Both the position numbers and the translations under genes were made by a program. Under the pieces are notes generated by a model, which worked only from the letters and a program-made list of their open reading frames with translations, ran no database searches and was not told the origin of the DNA. Below, in pieces: positions 26,631 through 36,223 of a stretch of 64,000 nt of DNA (position 1 is its first letter; each line of letters starts with the position of its first letter). This DNA comes from Microvirga sesbaniae (lineage in GTDB: Bacteria > Pseudomonadota > Alphaproteobacteria > Rhizobiales > Beijerinckiaceae): NCBI RefSeq assembly GCF_025460805.1, contig NZ_JAMXFJ010000003.1, forward strand, positions 219,545 to 283,544, read 5' to 3'.

Positions 26631-27488
26631 TTACGCCAGGCTCTTCTTCAGGAATCCGATCGTCCGGCTCCAGGCCAGGTCGGCGGCTTCCTTGTTGTAG
26701 CGGGCGGCCCCGGTATCGTTGTTGAAGGCGTGGTTGGCCCCCTCGTAGACGTAGATCTCGTAGGTCTTGCCCGCCTGCTTCAGAGCCGCCTCGTAGGCCG
26801 GAATGCCGGCATTGATGCGCTCGTCCAGTCCGCCGTAATGCAGCATCATGGCGGCGTTGATCCTCGGCACGTCCTCGGCCTTGGGCTGTCCGCCGTAATA
26901 CGCCACGCCTGCATTGAGGTCCGGCTCGTTGACCGCCAGGTTGTTCACCGCGCCGCCGCCCCAGCAGAAGCCGATGGCTCCGACCTTGCCGTTGCTGTCC
27001 GGGCGGCCTTTCAGAAAGGCCACGGCCGCCTTGCCGAAGGCGATCACGTCCGGCTGCTTCAACTGGCCGATCATCTCGCGGCCTTTGTCCTCGTCGGCCG
27101 GGGTGCCGCCCATGGGCGAGAGACAGTCGAGGCCGAGCGCCACGAAGCCCTGGGTGGCGACCCGGCGGGTCACGTCCTTGATGTGCGGGTTGAGCCCGCG
27201 GTTCTCATGAATGACGATCACGGTCGGCAGCTTGCCGGTGGCGTCCTTCGGCCTGACGAGATAGCCCTTCAGCCCCGGGACGCCCGGGATGTCCACGGTT
27301 TCCGTCGTGATCCGCGGGTCGCTCTCATCGACGGTCTGAGCCTGCGCGTAGTTGCTCTGCAGGACCGACAGGAGGGTCGTCGCGGCGGCGGTACTGCCGG
27401 CCAGGGCGGCGAGCTTGTCGAGGAAGTTGCGGCGGCTCATGCCGCCATGGGTGAAGTCGTCGTAGAGATCGATGATGCGTTGATCCAT
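26631..27488 (-). CDS. Dienelactone hydrolase family protein, Tat-exported
   Basis: A 285-residue alpha/beta hydrolase of the dienelactone hydrolase family. Residues 17-50 look like a twin-arginine signal (MSRRNFLDKLAALAGSTAAA, ending near YAQAQ), so export to the periplasm in folded form is predicted. The catalytic nucleophile is Cys175 in IGFCWGGGAVNN, with HENRGLNPHI supplying the oxyanion region and His in EGANHAFNNDTG. The DFTHGGMSRRNFL start is common to rhizobial homologues. Classical DLHs open chloroaromatic dienelactones in the cytosol; the exported form has no settled substrate. The ATG at 27488 is clear. It follows the MFS gene on the same strand with a 63-bp gap. Confidence 0.88.
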   Translation of the reverse strand: MDQRIIDLYDDFTHGGMSRRNFLDKLAALAGSTAAATTLLSVLQSNYAQAQTVDESDPRITTETVDIPGVPGLKGYLVRPKDATGKLPTVIVIHENRGLNPHIKDVTRRVATQGFVALGLDCLSPMGGTPADEDKGREMIGQLKQPDVIAFGKAAVAFLKGRPDSNGKVGAIGFCWGGGAVNNLAVNEPDLNAGVAYYGGQPKAEDVPRINAAMMLHYGGLDERINAGIPAYEAALKQAGKTYEIYVYEGANHAFNNDTGAARYNKEAADLAWSRTIGFLKKSLA

Positions 27489-27551
27489 GCGGGCCTCCCG
27501 AAGGGCCGGATTGGTCCGGCGCCTTTATTCCCAACCGGAAGGTAGCGCGGC

Positions 27552-28988
27552 CTAGCGTCCCGACATACCGTCTCCGAGACCCGTGGAGGCAGGTTTCTCC
27601 TTCACAATCCTGTGTCCCGACATCTCGGCGCCGGCGGTCGGCGACAGGCCGATGAAGACGAAGCCGGCGAGAGCCGACACGGTCGCGACGGCCCAGAACG
27701 CCGGGCCGAAATCCGCCGCCGTGATCGTGGCGTCGCCGTCGAGGCTGGCCGCCGTCTCCAGCACGAAGGCCCCGAAGGCGACGCCGATGCTCAGCGAAAC
27801 CTGCTGGAGGGCGCTCGACAGGCTCGTGGCGTAGCTCATCTCCCGGTTGGAGATTTCCGCATACCCGATGGCGTTGAGGCTGGTGAACTGGAGCGAGCGG
27901 AAGCAGCCGCCGACCAGCAGGATGATCATGATCAGCCAGTGGGGCGTCTCCGGGGTGAAGAAGCCGTTGGCGGCGACGAAGGCCGCCCCGATGAACGCGT
28001 TGACGATCAGGAGCCGGCGAAACCCCGTCCGCTCCAGGATGCGTTTCGCCATGGTCTTCATGAACAGGGCGCCGACCGCCGCGATGAAGGTGAGCGATCC
28101 GGACGCGAGCGGGCTGAGACCGAAGCCCACCTGGAGCATCAGCGGCAGCAGGAACGGGATCGCCCCGATGCCGACCCGGAACAGGAAGCCGCCGACCACG
28201 CTGATGCGGAAAGTCGGGACTTTCAGGAGCCTGAGTTGCAGCACCGGGTAGGGGGTCCGCCGGGCATGGAAGACGTAGAGGACGAGGCAGATCGCGCCGA
28301 TCACCACGCAGCCGGTCGAGATCTCGGCCGGAATGAGATGCCGGCCGCCCGAGGCGAAGCCGAGCATCAGCAGGGCGAACCCGAAGCCGGAGAGCAGGAA
28401 CCCGATCACGTCGAGGGGCGGCGTGTCCTCCTCCCTGATGTTCGGCACGTAGATCGTCGCCAGGACGATGCCGAGGATCCCGATGGGGATGTTGATGAAG
28501 AAGATCCACCGCCAGTGGAAATAGGTGGTGATGAAGCCGCCGAGCGGCGGGCCCACGATGGGGCCGACCAGGGCCGGGATCGTCAGGGTCGCGAGGGCCT
28601 GAACCACCTCGCTGCGGGCGACGCTGCGCAGCAGAACGAGGCGGCCCACGGGAACCATCATGGCGCCGCCGGCCCCCTGGATGAACCGGGCGATGACGAA
28701 CCATTCCAGGGAATTGGCGCCCGCGCAGGCGAGCGATCCCGCCATGAAGACCCCGATGGCCGCGGTGAAGATCGTCCGGGCCCCGTACTTGTCGGCCATC
28801 CAGCCGGAGATCGGGATGAAGATCGCAAGGCTCACCAGATAGGAGGTCAGGGCAAGCTTGAGGGCGATCGGATCCGTCCCGAGGCTCTGCGCGATCATCG
28901 GCAGCGACGTGGAGATGACGGTCGAATCCGTGTTCTCCATGAACAGGGCAGTCGCGATGATCAGCGGGAGAAGGCGGGATTGACGCAT
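27552..28988 (-). CDS. MFS drug exporter, DHA2 (EmrB/QacA) type
   Basis: A 478-residue proton-driven exporter with about 14 predicted helices, the DHA2 layout. Motif A is GWMADKYGARTIFTAAI (about 61-77). Motif C-like sequence is ALVGPIVGPPLGGFITTY, followed by WRWIFFINIPIGILGIVLA, which is characteristic of EmrB-like pumps. D25 in MENTDSTVISTSLP is the usual helix-1 acidic residue. There is no EmrA-type adaptor gene nearby, so it would act alone in the inner membrane. The ATG at 28988 is only 13 bases from a CTAG palindromic element that carries its upstream region. The substrate is unknown. Confidence 0.9.
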   Translation of the reverse strand: MRQSRLLPLIIATALFMENTDSTVISTSLPMIAQSLGTDPIALKLALTSYLVSLAIFIPISGWMADKYGARTIFTAAIGVFMAGSLACAGANSLEWFVIARFIQGAGGAMMVPVGRLVLLRSVARSEVVQALATLTIPALVGPIVGPPLGGFITTYFHWRWIFFINIPIGILGIVLATIYVPNIREEDTPPLDVIGFLLSGFGFALLMLGFASGGRHLIPAEISTGCVVIGAICLVLYVFHARRTPYPVLQLRLLKVPTFRISVVGGFLFRVGIGAIPFLLPLMLQVGFGLSPLASGSLTFIAAVGALFMKTMAKRILERTGFRRLLIVNAFIGAAFVAANGFFTPETPHWLIMIILLVGGCFRSLQFTSLNAIGYAEISNREMSYATSLSSALQQVSLSIGVAFGAFVLETAASLDGDATITAADFGPAFWAVATVSALAGFVFIGLSPTAGAEMSGHRIVKEKPASTGLGDGMSGR

Positions 28989-29000
28989 GACTCGCAGGAC

Positions 29001-29117
29001 CTAGCGCATCGTGCGGAAAAGTGGATCCGATTTTTCCGCGGAAACGATGCGCTGCTTAAAAAATGAGCATCGAATCGATCCCGAAAGTGGTCGCCACTTT
29101 CGGGTCGGATGCTCTAG
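29001..29117. repeat. CTAG-bounded double palindrome, copy A4
   Basis: 117 bp from CTAGCGCATCG to GGATGCTCTAG. It lies between the start of the MFS gene (minus) and guaB (plus), so here it is in a divergent promoter region. The first half has inner arms GCGGAAAA.../TTTTCCGC, the second CGAAAGTGG/CCACTTTCG. Confidence 0.88.
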
Positions 29118-30770
<1,653 letters not shown>

Positions 30771-30791
30771 GCTTCAGTCGAGTGAGCGCCC

Positions 30792-31223
30792 ATGAGCATC
30801 AGTGCCGTCATCCTGCCCGCCCTCGTCCAGGTCGGGCTCACCTTCCTGCTTCTCCTGTGGCTCGGCCGGTCCCGGGTCGGGCGGCTTCGCGCTGGAGACG
30901 TGAAGGCGAAGGACGTTGCGCTGGGCGAGCGCAACTGGCCAAGCCATATCCTTCAGATCCAGAACTCGTACCACAATCAGTTCGAGCTTCCGGTTCTGTT
31001 CTATGTGCTGGTGGTGCTGGCGCTCATCACCCGCAAGGCGGACATGCTGTTCGTGGTCATGTCCTGGATGTTCGTGACGAGCCGTCTGGTTCACGCGGCC
31101 ATCCACACGACCTCGAACAAGCTGTCCCAGCGCTTCATGGCCTTCGTGGTCGGCGTGCTGATCCTCGCCGCCATGTGGGTCATCTTCGGCATCCGCATCT
31201 TCGCGGCGGAAGCGGGCGTCTGA
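30792..31223 (+). CDS. MAPEG family membrane protein
   Basis: A 143-residue protein of the MAPEG family (membrane-associated proteins in eicosanoid and glutathione metabolism). Four helices are predicted: ILPALVQVGLTFLLLLWLG, FELPVLFYVLVVLALIT, MLFVVMSWMFVTSRLVHAAI and FMAFVVGVLILAAMWVIFGI. The loop NSYHNQFELPVLFY holds the N-x-x-E-x-P-V-L pattern typical of the family, and SRLVHAAIH matches the helix-3 arginine region. The bacterial role is generally unknown. It starts 21 bases after guaB and may be read through from it. Confidence 0.88.
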   Translation: MSISAVILPALVQVGLTFLLLLWLGRSRVGRLRAGDVKAKDVALGERNWPSHILQIQNSYHNQFELPVLFYVLVVLALITRKADMLFVVMSWMFVTSRLVHAAIHTTSNKLSQRFMAFVVGVLILAAMWVIFGIRIFAAEAGV

Positions 31224-31266
31224 ACAAGCGGACGGGACGGGCCTTGCGCCCATCCCGCTGATCGCA

Positions 31267-31416
31267 TCAGTACTTGCGGCCGCTCTCGAGCTGGGTCTTG
31301 GCGTCAGTCTGCTTCATGGGGGGCGGGGTCAGGTCGGCGGCCGGGGCCGTGGCGCAGGCCGCGATGGTCAGGGTGAGGCCGACGGCCATCAGGCCGCGGG
31401 TCAGTCGGGTCAACAT
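31267..31416 (-). CDS. Small predicted lipoprotein
   Basis: A 49-residue protein. The N-terminal signal is MLTRLTRGLMAVGLTLTIAA with the lipobox I-A-A-C (Cys21). The mature part is only about 29 residues (ATAPAADLTPPPMKQTDAKT, then QLESGRKY). GGAG lies 9 bases upstream of the ATG at 31414-31416. A positively charged N-region, hydrophobic core and lipobox in correct register argue against chance. It would be anchored to a membrane; function unknown, possibly related to entericidin-like tiny lipoproteins by size only. It is convergent with the MAPEG gene and divergent from the rsmB-like gene. Confidence 0.72.
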   Translation of the reverse strand: MLTRLTRGLMAVGLTLTIAACATAPAADLTPPPMKQTDAKTQLESGRKY

Positions 31417-31538
31417 CGAGAGTGGCTCCAAAGAGGAAACGTGCGGAATGCACGCGGCCTCACCATGTTCTCTCGATGAGGACGAAAAGTAGGTAACAAC
31501 GTGTCGTTTCCACGGCCAAGCTTGAGTGTGCCCTTTCG

Positions 31539-32837
31539 ATGACGCCAGCCGCCCGCATCTCCGCCGCCATCGAGGTTCTGACCGACATCGACGCCCGGCG
31601 CCGCCCGGCCACCGATGCCCTCAAGGATTGGGGCCTCTCCCATCGTTTCGCCGGCTCCAAGGACCGGGCCGCCATCGCGAGCCTCGTCTACGATGCCCTG
31701 CGCCGAAAGGCCTCCGCGGCCTGGATCATGGGAGAAGCCACGCCCCGGGCCATCGTCCTCGGCATGTTGAGGCTTCAACGCGGCCTCGATGCCGCGGCCG
31801 TCGCGGCCCTGTGTTCCGGCGAGCGGTTCGCCCCCGAGCCCCTGACCGCCGACGAGCGCTCCAGGCTTGAAAGCGCCGACCTCGGCGGCGCGCCGGCTCC
31901 TGTGGCGGGCGACTTCCCGGACTGGATCGAGCCCTCGCTCCGGCGTCTCTTCGGCGATGATCTCGTGCCCGAGATGCGGGCGCTCACCGCCCGGGCCCCG
32001 CTCGATCTGCGGGTGAACACCTTGAAGGTGCCCTCGCGGGAGGAGGCGCACGACGCCCTGCCGCATCTCGGCGCCGTCGAGACCCCGCTCTCGCCCCTGG
32101 GTCTTCGCATCGCACCGGGCGAGGACGGGCGCGGCCCGGCCGTCCAGTCCGAACCCGAATTCCTCAAGGGGTGGATCGAGATCCAGGACGAGGGCTCGCA
32201 GCTCGTGGCGCTTCTCGCCGGGGTCAAGCCCGGCGAGCAGGTGGTCGATCTCTGCGCCGGCGGCGGCGGCAAGACCCTGGCGCTTGCGGCCATGATGGAG
32301 AACCACGGTCAGATCTACGCCACCGACAACGATGCCCGCCGCCTCGCGCCGATCCACGACCGCCTGGCCCGCGCGGGCGTCCGCAACGTCCAGGTCCGCA
32401 CCCCGCGGGCGAAGGCCGATGCGGTGACCGATCTCGACGGGAAGATCGACTGCGTGCTGGTGGACGCGCCCTGCACGGGGGTCGGCACCTGGCGGCGCAA
32501 CCCGGACGCCAAATGGCGCCTGCGCCCCGGCAGTCTGGATGTGCGGCGCAAGGAGCAGGAGGCGGTCCTCGACCGGGCGGCCCGGCTCGTGCGACCGGGG
32601 GGACGCATCGTCTACATCACATGCTCGATCCTGCCGGAGGAGAACGACGATGCCCTGACGGCGTTCATGGAGCGCCACGACGGGTTCACGCCTCTGCCGC
32701 CGGCCGCGGTCCTGGACGCGGCGCGGCTCGGCCCCCTCGAGAAGGCCGTGCGCCCGACCGCCCACGGGCTCCAGCTGACGCCGCTCAGGACCGGGACGGA
32801 CGGCTTTTATGCCGCGATCCTGGTGCGAAACCCATGA
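31539..32837 (+). CDS. RsmB/Nop-family rRNA cytosine-5 methyltransferase
   Basis: A 432-residue SAM-dependent RNA m5C methyltransferase. An N-terminal helical NusB-like region (about 1-120, TDALKDWGLSHRFAGSKDRA) precedes the Rossmann catalytic domain. The SAM site is VVDLCAGGGGKTLALAAMM (about 233). The two cysteines of the m5C mechanism are in VDAPCTGVGTWRRNPD and YITCSILPEEN. The family includes RsmB (16S C967) and related enzymes; the exact target is not certain. Between guaB and guaA, this position is often seen in Rhizobiales. The ATG at 31539 lies in a gap with no other features. Confidence 0.9.
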   Translation: MTPAARISAAIEVLTDIDARRRPATDALKDWGLSHRFAGSKDRAAIASLVYDALRRKASAAWIMGEATPRAIVLGMLRLQRGLDAAAVAALCSGERFAPEPLTADERSRLESADLGGAPAPVAGDFPDWIEPSLRRLFGDDLVPEMRALTARAPLDLRVNTLKVPSREEAHDALPHLGAVETPLSPLGLRIAPGEDGRGPAVQSEPEFLKGWIEIQDEGSQLVALLAGVKPGEQVVDLCAGGGGKTLALAAMMENHGQIYATDNDARRLAPIHDRLARAGVRNVQVRTPRAKADAVTDLDGKIDCVLVDAPCTGVGTWRRNPDAKWRLRPGSLDVRRKEQEAVLDRAARLVRPGGRIVYITCSILPEENDDALTAFMERHDGFTPLPPAAVLDAARLGPLEKAVRPTAHGLQLTPLRTGTDGFYAAILVRNP

Positions 32838-32890
32838 AAAGCCTCATATTTCGATTGTCGCCCCGACCCGGAAACCCGTAAGAACCCGCC

Positions 32891-34447
32891 ATGACCCAGA
32901 CCCACGACAAAATCCTCATCGTCGATTTCGGCTCCCAGGTGACCCAGCTCATCGCACGGCGCGTGCGTGAGGACGGGGTCTATTCGGAGGTGGTGCCGTT
33001 CCAGAAGGCCGCCGAGGCGATCCGGACCATGAAGCCGAAGGGCGTGATCCTCTCGGGCGGACCGGAATCGGTCACGGCGGACATGTCGCCCCGGGCTCCT
33101 CAGGAGCTGTTCGACACTGACCTCCCGGTCTTCGGCATCTGCTACGGCCAGCAGACCATGGCGGCGCAGCTCGGCGGCGAGGTCGAGAGCGGGCACCATT
33201 CGGAGTTCGGCCGCGCCGAGGTCGAGGTGCTCACCGAGAGCCCGCTGTTCCAGGGCGTGTGGCAGGTCGGCAAGAAATATCCGGTCTGGATGAGCCACGG
33301 CGATCGGGTCACCAGGCTTCCCGAAGGATTCGAGGTCCTTGCCGCGTCCGAGAACGCCCCCTTCGCGGTCGTGGCCGACGAAGAGCACAAGTTTTACGGC
33401 GTGCAGTTCCATCCCGAGGTGGTGCACACGCCCCAGGGCGCGCAGCTCATCCGCAACTTCGTGCGCGACATCGCGGGCTGCAAGGGCGACTGGACCATGA
33501 AGGCCTTCCGCGAGGAGGCCATCGAGCGCATCCGCACCCAGGTCGGCACCGGCCGGGTGATCTGCGGCCTGTCCGGCGGCGTCGATTCCGCCGTCGCGGC
33601 GGTCCTGATCCACGAGGCGATCGGCGACCAGCTCACCTGCGTGTTCGTCGATCACGGCCTGCTGCGCGCATCGGAAGCCGAGCAGGTGGTGACGCTCTTC
33701 CGCGACCACTACAACATCCCGCTCGTTCACGTGCAGGCGCAGGATCTCTTCATCGGGGCCCTGGAAGGCGTGTCGGACCCGGAGGTCAAGCGCAAGACCA
33801 TCGGTCGGCTCTTCATCGACGTGTTCGACGAGGAGGCCAAGAAGATCGGCGGGGCGGATTTCCTGGCCCAGGGCACCCTGTACCCGGACGTTATCGAAAG
33901 CGTTTCCTTCACCGGCGGCCCTTCGGTCACCATCAAGAGCCACCACAATGTGGGCGGCCTGCCCGAGCGGATGAAGATGAAGCTCGTGGAGCCCCTGCGC
34001 GAGCTGTTCAAGGACGAGGTGCGCGTGCTCGGCCGCGAGCTCGGCCTGCCCGACGCCTTCGTGGGCCGCCACCCGTTCCCGGGCCCGGGCCTCGCCATCC
34101 GGGTTCCCGGCGAGATCACCCGCGAGAAGCTCGACATCCTGCGCAAGGCCGATGCGATCTATCTCGAGGAGATCCGCAACGCCGGCCTCTACGATCAGAT
34201 CTGGCAGGCCTTCGCGGTGCTGCTGCCGGTGAAGACCGTGGGCGTCATGGGCGATGCGCGCACCTACGATCACGTCTGCGCGCTGCGCGCCGTCACGTCC
34301 ATCGACGGCATGACGGCGGATTTCTACCCCTTCGACATGGGCTTCCTCGGCCGGGTCGCGACCCGGATCATCAACGAGGTCAAGGGCATCAACCGTGTCA
34401 CCTACGACATCACCTCCAAGCCGCCCGGCACCATCGAGTGGGAGTGA
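32891..34447 (+). CDS. guaA: GMP synthase (glutamine-hydrolysing)
   Basis: A 518-residue enzyme that aminates XMP to GMP using glutamine and ATP. The class I glutamine amidotransferase domain has Cys84 in [16 protein letters not shown] and the His-Glu pair in [11 protein letters not shown]. The ATP pyrophosphatase domain contains the P-loop [11 protein letters not shown] (about residue 230). The C-terminal dimerisation domain ends in [17 protein letters not shown], the invariant family ending. The start is the ATG at 32891, 53 bases after the rsmB-like gene. Together with guaB it provides the full IMP-to-GMP branch. Confidence 0.97.
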   Translation: MTQTHDKILIVDFGSQVTQLIARRVREDGVYSEVVPFQKAAEAIRTMKPKGVILSGGPESVTADMSPRAPQELFDTDLPVFGICYGQQTMAAQLGGEVESGHHSEFGRAEVEVLTESPLFQGVWQVGKKYPVWMSHGDRVTRLPEGFEVLAASENAPFAVVADEEHKFYGVQFHPEVVHTPQGAQLIRNFVRDIAGCKGDWTMKAFREEAIERIRTQVGTGRVICGLSGGVDSAVAAVLIHEAIGDQLTCVFVDHGLLRASEAEQVVTLFRDHYNIPLVHVQAQDLFIGALEGVSDPEVKRKTIGRLFIDVFDEEAKKIGGADFLAQGTLYPDVIESVSFTGGPSVTIKSHHNVGGLPERMKMKLVEPLRELFKDEVRVLGRELGLPDAFVGRHPFPGPGLAIRVPGEITREKLDILRKADAIYLEEIRNAGLYDQIWQAFAVLLPVKTVGVMGDARTYDHVCALRAVTSIDGMTADFYPFDMGFLGRVATRIINEVKGINRVTYDITSKPPGTIEWE

Positions 34448-34498
34448 GGTGACGTCTCCTGCTCGGCGCTCCCGGCACAATAGTAGGTCAGCCGAGCG

Positions 34499-34550
34499 GC
34501 GAACAGGCGTCCCAATCCTGTTCGCCCAAGAGCCTGTTAGCCCAAGAGCC
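34499..34550. repeat. Hairpin plus 16-bp tandem duplication after guaA
   Basis: A perfect 9-bp hairpin GCGAACAGG-N9-CCTGTTCGC (34499-34525) overlaps a tandem duplication of CCTGTTMGCCCAAGAG (34517-34532 and 34533-34548; M is C or A). No T run follows, so it is at best a weak or Rho-assisted terminator for guaA. Confidence 0.6.
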
Positions 34551-34639
34551 GGATCGCGAGCACGAGCGGTCGTCCCGAGCGTGACGTTTCGGGCGAATTC
34601 CCTTATCGTCGGACAGAACACGCGGAGGGACCGGGGACC

Positions 34640-34930
34640 ATGGCCAAAGCCTATTGGGTCGCAACCTATCGTTCGGTCAGCAATCCCGAGGCCTTGGCGG
34701 CCTACGCCGCCCTCAGCGGCCCGGCGATCGTCGCAGCCGGCGGCCGTATCCTGGCGCGGGGAATACCCGCTCACCTCTACGAGGGAGGGCTTCAGCAGCG
34801 CACGGTCGTGATCGAGTTCGACTCGGTCGAGCAGGCCCGGGCGGCCCATGACAGCCCGGCCTATCAGGAGGCCTTGGCTGCCCTGGGCGGCGGAGCGGAG
34901 CGCGACATCCGCATCGTCGAAGGCGTTTGA
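34640..34930 (+). CDS. DUF1330 domain protein
   Basis: A 96-residue protein of the DUF1330 family, a dimeric ferredoxin-like alpha/beta barrel fold with no established activity. Family features are the opening MAKAYWVATYRSVSNPEALA, the central GGRILARGIPAHLYEGG, RTVVIEFDSVEQARAAHDSP and YQEALAALGGGAERDIRIVE. Length is typical (about 95). The ATG at 34640 has AGGGACCGGGG upstream. It stands alone between guaA and the arsC-like gene; nothing in the surroundings suggests a substrate. Confidence 0.88.
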   Translation: MAKAYWVATYRSVSNPEALAAYAALSGPAIVAAGGRILARGIPAHLYEGGLQQRTVVIEFDSVEQARAAHDSPAYQEALAALGGGAERDIRIVEGV

Positions 34931-35081
34931 CGGGTCCGCAAGCCCGACGAGTTGGGCATTTCACGGGGCGCCGTCAGCCTCGAAAGTCCTTCAAGGCGGC
35001 TCCATCGCTGTCGATGAAACCGCTCGGCAGGATGTGTTGGAGGATCCGGCGTCCTCGACGATGAATGGATTGGAGTGGACG

Positions 35082-35429
35082 ATGGCGATGACCCTCTACG
35101 GCATCAGGAACTGCGACACGGTGAAGAAGGCGCGCGCCTGGCTCGATGGCGAGGGCGTGCCCTTCGCGTTCCACGACTACAAGTCGGAAGGGATCACCCG
35201 GGCGCGGCTCGAATCCTGGGTGTCGCAGGTCGGCTGGGAGACGCTTCTCAACCGTGCCGGCACCACCTTCCGCAAGCTCCCGGAGGCAGACAAGCTGGGT
35301 CTCGATCAGGCCAGGGCCATCGCGCTCATGCTCGATCAGCCCGCGATGATCAAGCGCCCGGTGCTCGACCGCGGCGGGCGCATCCTGGTCGGCTTCAAGC
35401 CGGAGCTTTATGCGGAAGAAGTTCAGTAA
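35082..35429 (+). CDS. ArsC/Spx family protein (YffB-like)
   Basis: A 115-residue thioredoxin-fold protein of the ArsC/Spx family. Cys11 lies in YGIRNCDTVKKARAWLDGEG, and FHDYKSEGIT and LLNRAGTTFRKLPEADKLGL match the YffB subgroup. RPVLDRGGRILVGFKPELY is the conserved C-terminal block. There is only one catalytic-position cysteine. Family members reduce arsenate or act as regulators in Firmicutes; YffB is thought to be a glutathione-dependent thiol reductase. No ars genes are near. The ATG at 35082 is chosen for its GGAG site 6 bases upstream, over ATGs at 35061 and 35088. Confidence 0.85.
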   Translation: MAMTLYGIRNCDTVKKARAWLDGEGVPFAFHDYKSEGITRARLESWVSQVGWETLLNRAGTTFRKLPEADKLGLDQARAIALMLDQPAMIKRPVLDRGGRILVGFKPELYAEEVQ

Positions 35430-35452
35430 CCTGGAATATGACGGGGATCGCC

Positions 35453-36193
35453 ATGGCCCGAGGGCCGAAGACGACATTGGCGGCCGTTTTGCTCCTGCTG
35501 ACGGGCTGGGCCGGGCCCTCTCGTGCCGAGGGTGCCGGATGCTTCCACTTCGGCTACGAGCTCCAGGACCTCGAGGCGAACCGGGACGTCTATCTCGGGC
35601 GCATCAACGCTCTCGCGCCACGGGTGAATTTCGTGAAGCGCGCCGTCTTCGGGAAGGGCTGCCCCAACAGCAGCGCCGCCTGCAAGGATAAGGCTTATCT
35701 CGTCCCCGGCGACGAGGTGGTGATCTCGGGCGGCGACGGAGATTTCCTGTGCGCCAGCTATCCCGGCCGGAAAGGCGTTGTGACCGACGGCTGGTTGCCG
35801 CGTGGTGCGGTGTCCGCCGTGCCCGAGGAGCCCGTGGCGGCGCCCCACGGCTGGATTGGAACATGGGACAGCGGTCCGGAGCAGACGATCCGGATCGAGG
35901 CCGGCGCGCAAGGGACGCTGAGGATCAAGGGCGACGCCACCTGGGGCGCGTCCGATCCGGGCCGCGTCGCGCGCGGCGCCGTGAATATCGGTGAACTCGA
36001 CGGCGAAGCGCCGGTGCGCGGCGCCATGCTCTCCTTCGGCATGGGAGAGGACGGGCCGCTGCCGTACGACGAAGCCGACGAGGCCGATTGCCGGGTCCAG
36101 CTGCGCCGTCTCGGCGCCTACCTGCTCGTCAGGGACAACGCCATGTGCGGCGGCCACAACGTGACCTTCACCGGGATCTACCGGCGCCGGTAA
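35453..36193 (+). CDS. Secreted hypothetical protein
   Basis: A 246-residue predicted exported protein of unknown function. The signal peptide is about residues 1-26 (MARGPKTTLAAVLLLLTGWA, cleavage near SRAEG). The first mature half has four or five cysteines (GAGCFHFGYELQDL, GKGCPNSSAACKDKAYL, FLCASYPG) and resembles a bacterial SH3-type fold: PGDEVVISGGDGDFLCASYP and GVVTDGWLPRGAV. The second half (from about 130, GWIGTWDSGPEQTIRIEAG) is a beta-rich domain. It lies 23 bases after the arsC-like gene. The ATG at 35453 is preferred because it leaves a clean signal peptide; one at 35438 adds five residues. Confidence 0.75.
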   Translation: MARGPKTTLAAVLLLLTGWAGPSRAEGAGCFHFGYELQDLEANRDVYLGRINALAPRVNFVKRAVFGKGCPNSSAACKDKAYLVPGDEVVISGGDGDFLCASYPGRKGVVTDGWLPRGAVSAVPEEPVAAPHGWIGTWDSGPEQTIRIEAGAQGTLRIKGDATWGASDPGRVARGAVNIGELDGEAPVRGAMLSFGMGEDGPLPYDEADEADCRVQLRRLGAYLLVRDNAMCGGHNVTFTGIYRRR

Positions 36194-36223
36194 CGAGGCC
36201 GCGCCGGCAGGTCCCGTCGACGC

